From Streptomyces roseolus (GTDB lineage: Bacteria; Actinomycetota; Actinomycetes; Streptomycetales; Streptomycetaceae): a DNA stretch of 64,000 nucleotides. Position 1 is the stretch's first letter; every line of letters starts with the position of its first letter. This document shows positions 60,983 to 64,000 of the stretch, piece after piece. A program made the translations under genes and the position numbers. The DNA lies in assembly GCF_014649855.1 (NCBI RefSeq), contig NZ_BMTV01000011.1, positions 124,001 through 188,000 of the forward strand. The letters run 5' to 3'. Below the pieces are notes generated by a model, which searched no databases, was not told the origin of the DNA, and worked only from the letters and a program-made list of their open reading frames with translations.

Positions 60983-63721
60983 TCACCCGTCTCCAAGCGT
61001 CCGTTCCCGTACTGCTCGACGGCGGCCCGACCGCACCTGTGCGGCACGCCGGCAGTGCTCGGTCAGCAGCACGGTGGAGGCGGTGGCGAGGCAGATCGCC
61101 CACTGGACCGGGCTGAGGGGGACTGTGCCGAAGACGCCTTGGGCGACGGGCAGCTGTACGGCGATGATCTGGAGGGTGAGTACAGCGGCCAGGCACGTCC
61201 ACAGGGTGCGGTTGTGGAACTGATGGCGTGCCAGGACGGGGCCCCCGTCGTTGCGCGAGGCCAGGGCGTTGCAGAGCTGGAAGAGGACGAACGTGGTGAA
61301 GGCCATGGTGGCGGCCGTCGCGGCGTCGGTGAGATGGCGGGCTCCGGCGAAGACCGCCAGGGTGCCGGCGGCCATGACGGCGCCTGATCGGGAGATGGCG
61401 GCCAGGCGGCGGGCGTCCAGGATCCGCTCTTGGGGTGGCCGGGGCGGGCGCCGCATGACGTCGTCCCGCGGAGGATCGACGGCCAGGGCCATGGCCGGCG
61501 GCCCGTCCATGATGATGTTGACCCACAGCAGCTGGATGGCGGACAGGGGCGCGGGAAGCCCGGCCAGCACAGTGGCGAGCAACGTGAAGATGGCGCCGAT
61601 GTTGGTGGACAGCTGGAAGCGGACGAAGGTGACGATGTTGTCGTAGATGGTCCTGCCTTCGCGGACCGCGCGGACGACGGTGGAGAAGTCGTCGTCGGTG
61701 AGCACCATGTCCGCGGCCTCTTTGGCCACGTCCGTACCGGTGACGCCCATCGCGACGCCGATGTGGGCGGAGCGAAGGGCCGCCGCGTCGTTGACGCCGT
61801 CTCCGGTCATGGCCACGATGTGACCGCGCCGGGCCAGGGCTCGGACGATGGTCACCTTGTGCTCAGGGGCGACGCGGGCGAACACGCCGATGTCCCCGAT
61901 GCGGTCCGTGAGCTCTTGGTCGCTCATCCGGGCGAGTTCGGTCCCGGAGACGATGTCTCCCGTGATGCCGAGTTCGCGGGCGATGGCGGTCGCGGTGTCG
62001 GCATGGTCCCCGGTGACCATCTTGACCGTCACACCGGCCGCCTGCGCCAGGGCGACCGCGTCACGGGCCTGGGGACGGGGCGGATCGGAGATCCCGGCGA
62101 TGGCGGTGAAGGTCAGCCCTGTCACGTCTCTCCGGTGGGGCTGGTCGACGGTGGCGGTGGCGGCACCGAGGACACGCAGGCCCTGGCTGCCCAACCGCCG
62201 CGCGACATCGGTGACCTCCCGGCGGCGATCCGCGTCGAGGGGCATCGGCCCTTGCGCGGTCAGGACGTGGGCGCAGCGGTCCAACAGGACGTCGACGGCT
62301 CCTTTGGCGTGGACGCGGACGCGGTCATCGGCGTCAGCGTGGAAAGTGGCCATGTATTTGGCAGCCGGGTCGAAGGGCACCTCGTCCGTACGCGTCATGT
62401 GTGTGCGCGGGTCGGCGTCGAGGCCTGCTTTGGCCGCGAGGACCATCAGGGCGGCTTCGGTGGGGTCCCCGATGATTCCGTCCGGGGTGAGGCGGGCGTC
62501 GTTGCAGAGCGCGAACGGCAACAGCGCGTCGTGCAGGTCCACTCCGCCCTCACCGTCGGCCAGGAGCACGGTGCCGGTGGTGTCGTAGCCTTCGCCTGCC
62601 ACGCTGTAGGTGCTTCCGGCGGCCCACAGGACCCGGGTGGTCATCTCGTTCAGGGTCAAGGTGCCGGTCTTGTCGCTGCACACCACGGTCGCGGATCCGA
62701 GCGCTTCGACGGAGGCCAGGCGCTTGACGACGGCACCGCGACGGGCCATGCGGTGGACGCCCAGGGCCAGGGTGAGCGCGAGAACGGCGGGCAGCCCCTC
62801 GGGGATCGCGGCGACAGCCAGAGCCACCGCCCGGAGGGCGAGGTCGGCCGGTTCTTCGCCTCGTAGGAGGGCCACGAGCGCGTAGGCGGCCACGGCGATG
62901 CCGCTGACCACTGCGAGGCGTCGGCCCAGGCTGTCCATCTGGACCTGAAGCGGGCTGGGTGGTTCCGCGTCGGTGCGCAGCGCCTCCGCGATCGCGCCGA
63001 CCTCGGTACGCATGCCGGTGGCCGTGACGATCATCTCGGCACGACCGCGGGTCAGAGCGGTGTTCATGAAGAGCATGCCGGTGCGCTCGGCCACGGGCAC
63101 GTGTTCCTGGCCGTCGGCCGCGGTGGGCGCGGTCGTCTTGGCGACGGGGCGTGACTCGCCGGTCAGAGCGGCCTCGGCCGCCTCGACCGACTCGGCGACG
63201 ATCAGGCGTCCGTCGGCCGGGACGCGGTCTCCGCCTTCCAGGAGGACGATGTCGCCGGGCACCAGGGAGCCCGCCGGGATCACCTGGACCCGACCGTCGC
63301 GGCGCACCCGGGCCGTGGGGACGAGCATCCGGCGCAGCGCTTCGAGGCTGCGCTCGGCACGGTTTTCCTGCAGGTATCCGATGGTGGCGTTGATGAGCAG
63401 AACGGCGGTGATGACAAGGGCGTCCGTGACGTCGCCGACGACTCCGGCGATGACGGCGGCAGCGAGCAGGATGCCGATCAGCCAGCTGCGGAACTGGTCC
63501 AGCAGACGCAGCCACCGCGGCCGGCGGACCGGTTCGGCCAGTTCGTTGGCTCCCCAGACGGCCGCCCGCCGTTCGGCGTCCGCCGTGGTCAAGCCGAGGT
63601 CCGGAACCACCGCGAGCGAGCCCGCGACGTCGTCGACGCCGCGTCGGTGGGCATCCGGCTGCGGGGACGCCGGTACGTGCGGGGCGCTGTTCCCGGTCCT
63701 GGTCTGCTGAGGCGTGGTCAT
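60983..63721 (-). CDS. P-type ATPase, type II cation transporter
   Basis: 912 residues. An N-terminal cation-ATPase domain, ALTGESRPVAK (actuator), AIPEGLPAVLAL (M4), CSDKTGTLTLNE (phosphorylated Asp), and GDGVNDAAALRSAHIGVAMG are all present. M6 reads LLWVNIIMDGPPAMALAVDP: the Asn and Asp of the calcium-pump site are kept while Thr is Met. A calcium- or manganese-type substrate is likely; heavy-metal CPx motifs are absent. Its start overlaps the stop of the preceding USP by four bases. Confidence 0.92.
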   Translation of the reverse strand: MTTPQQTRTGNSAPHVPASPQPDAHRRGVDDVAGSLAVVPDLGLTTADAERRAAVWGANELAEPVRRPRWLRLLDQFRSWLIGILLAAAVIAGVVGDVTDALVITAVLLINATIGYLQENRAERSLEALRRMLVPTARVRRDGRVQVIPAGSLVPGDIVLLEGGDRVPADGRLIVAESVEAAEAALTGESRPVAKTTAPTAADGQEHVPVAERTGMLFMNTALTRGRAEMIVTATGMRTEVGAIAEALRTDAEPPSPLQVQMDSLGRRLAVVSGIAVAAYALVALLRGEEPADLALRAVALAVAAIPEGLPAVLALTLALGVHRMARRGAVVKRLASVEALGSATVVCSDKTGTLTLNEMTTRVLWAAGSTYSVAGEGYDTTGTVLLADGEGGVDLHDALLPFALCNDARLTPDGIIGDPTEAALMVLAAKAGLDADPRTHMTRTDEVPFDPAAKYMATFHADADDRVRVHAKGAVDVLLDRCAHVLTAQGPMPLDADRRREVTDVARRLGSQGLRVLGAATATVDQPHRRDVTGLTFTAIAGISDPPRPQARDAVALAQAAGVTVKMVTGDHADTATAIARELGITGDIVSGTELARMSDQELTDRIGDIGVFARVAPEHKVTIVRALARRGHIVAMTGDGVNDAAALRSAHIGVAMGVTGTDVAKEAADMVLTDDDFSTVVRAVREGRTIYDNIVTFVRFQLSTNIGAIFTLLATVLAGLPAPLSAIQLLWVNIIMDGPPAMALAVDPPRDDVMRRPPRPPQERILDARRLAAISRSGAVMAAGTLAVFAGARHLTDAATAATMAFTTFVLFQLCNALASRNDGGPVLARHQFHNRTLWTCLAAVLTLQIIAVQLPVAQGVFGTVPLSPVQWAICLATASTVLLTEHCRRAAQVRSGRRRAVRERTLGDG

Positions 63722-64000
63722 CGCCGGCCTCGGACCACGGCGACGGGACAGTGGGCGTGATGCAGCAGGGCCTGGCTGACCGAGCCGAGCAGCAGCCCGG
63801 CGAAACCGCCGCGCCCCCGGGCGCCGACCACCATCAGCCGGGCGGACCGGCTCGCGTCGATCAACGCCTCCCGGGTGCGACCGTGCACCACCCTGTACTC
63901 CACCACCACCCCCGGATACCGTGCGCGGTAGCCCGCGAGCGCCTCGGACAGCAGGGCCTCCTCCGCCTCGGACAGAGCGCCCGGCGGATTGGCGTACGGA
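63718..64000 (-). CDS. Universal stress protein, C-terminal part (runs off window)
   Basis: The last ~93 codons of a USP: SEAEEALLSEALAGYRARYP, EYRVVHGRTREALIDASRSA, then an intact ATP loop VGARGRGGFAGLLLGSVSQA and HAHCPVAVV. It resembles the C-terminal half of the transposon USP at 35063 more than any chromosomal copy. Coupled to the P-type ATPase gene. The N-terminus lies beyond the window. Confidence 0.88.
   Translation of the reverse strand, partial: PYANPPGALSEAEEALLSEALAGYRARYPGVVVEYRVVHGRTREALIDASRSARLMVVGARGRGGFAGLLLGSVSQALLHHAHCPVAVVRGRR

Overview
The window is very GC-rich actinobacterial chromosome, almost certainly from a Streptomyces. The evidence is the codon bias, the AGGAGG-type ribosome binding sites, the many 4-base ATGA/GTGA gene overlaps, and families such as Rv1733c, DUF1918, SHOCT and two-domain universal stress proteins (USPs). 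It reads as a stress/dormancy island. I count 12 USP or USP-like genes that are open or nearly so, two further small USP-like genes, and several USP relics. They are mixed with Hsp20, CBS/CBS-BON proteins, flavodoxin-domain proteins, a beta-CASP nuclease, a hibernation factor, a flavohemoprotein, pyruvate formate-lyase with its activase, phosphoketolase, and a GH65 phosphorylase with a beta-phosphoglucomutase. This gene content parallels the DosR/DevR dormancy regulon of Mycobacterium tuberculosis and the USP-rich OsdR-controlled cluster of Streptomyces coelicolor. Neither the sensor kinase nor the response regulator lies in the window.

Layout. 0-6.4 kb: Hsp20-flavodoxin-Rv1733c operon, three USPs plus one frameshifted USP, an XRE-PPOX fusion and a DUF1918 protein. 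6.4-12.2 kb: a persulfide/sulfite module with a CstR-like repressor diverging from a persulfide dioxygenase-rhodanese fusion, two rhodaneses, a TauE exporter and an MFS permease, with four 16-bp ATACCCC-N2-GGGGTAT operators between them. 12.3-14.8 kb: coupled CBS-CBS-USP operon. 15-19.1 kb: SHOCT membrane protein and a MacB/FtsX-type ABC transporter. 19.8-34 kb: beta-CASP nuclease, Cys-rich copper-binding protein, USPs, CBS and flavodoxin genes, several decayed genes, and the GH65-HAD pair. 34,460-46,072: an 11.6-kb Tn3-family transposon inserted in a STAS-domain gene. 46-60 kb: USPs, flavohemoprotein, pfl operon, phosphoketolase and hibernation factor. 61-64 kb: P-type ATPase coupled to a USP that runs off the window.

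The unifying signal is a short palindrome, GGGCC-GnnC-GGCCC with GGGACC/GGTCCC variants. I found it by eye at about 17-18 intergenic places, nearly always just upstream of a USP, CBS, Hsp20, hmp, pfl, xfp/hpf or DUF1918 gene. I saw none inside the transposon. The simplest reading is one scattered hypoxia/NO/redox regulon driven by a DosR/OsdR-like regulator, in which protective proteins and low-oxygen carbon metabolism are switched together.

The transposon is the clearest structural result. It has about 51-bp inverted repeats, a 5-bp GTGTC target duplication, and the two halves of the STAS gene rejoin in frame when it is removed. Its transposase is dead (one nonsense codon and about four frameshifts). 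It carries its own stress cargo: TerC, USP-like proteins, an HTH regulator, a STAS-like protein and a GAF-SpoIIE phosphatase. Other decayed genes (USP, CBS, DUF1918, DUF305, alcohol dehydrogenase, SHOCT) show that these families duplicate and decay here. Because many lesions are 1-base shifts in GC runs, some could be assembly errors.
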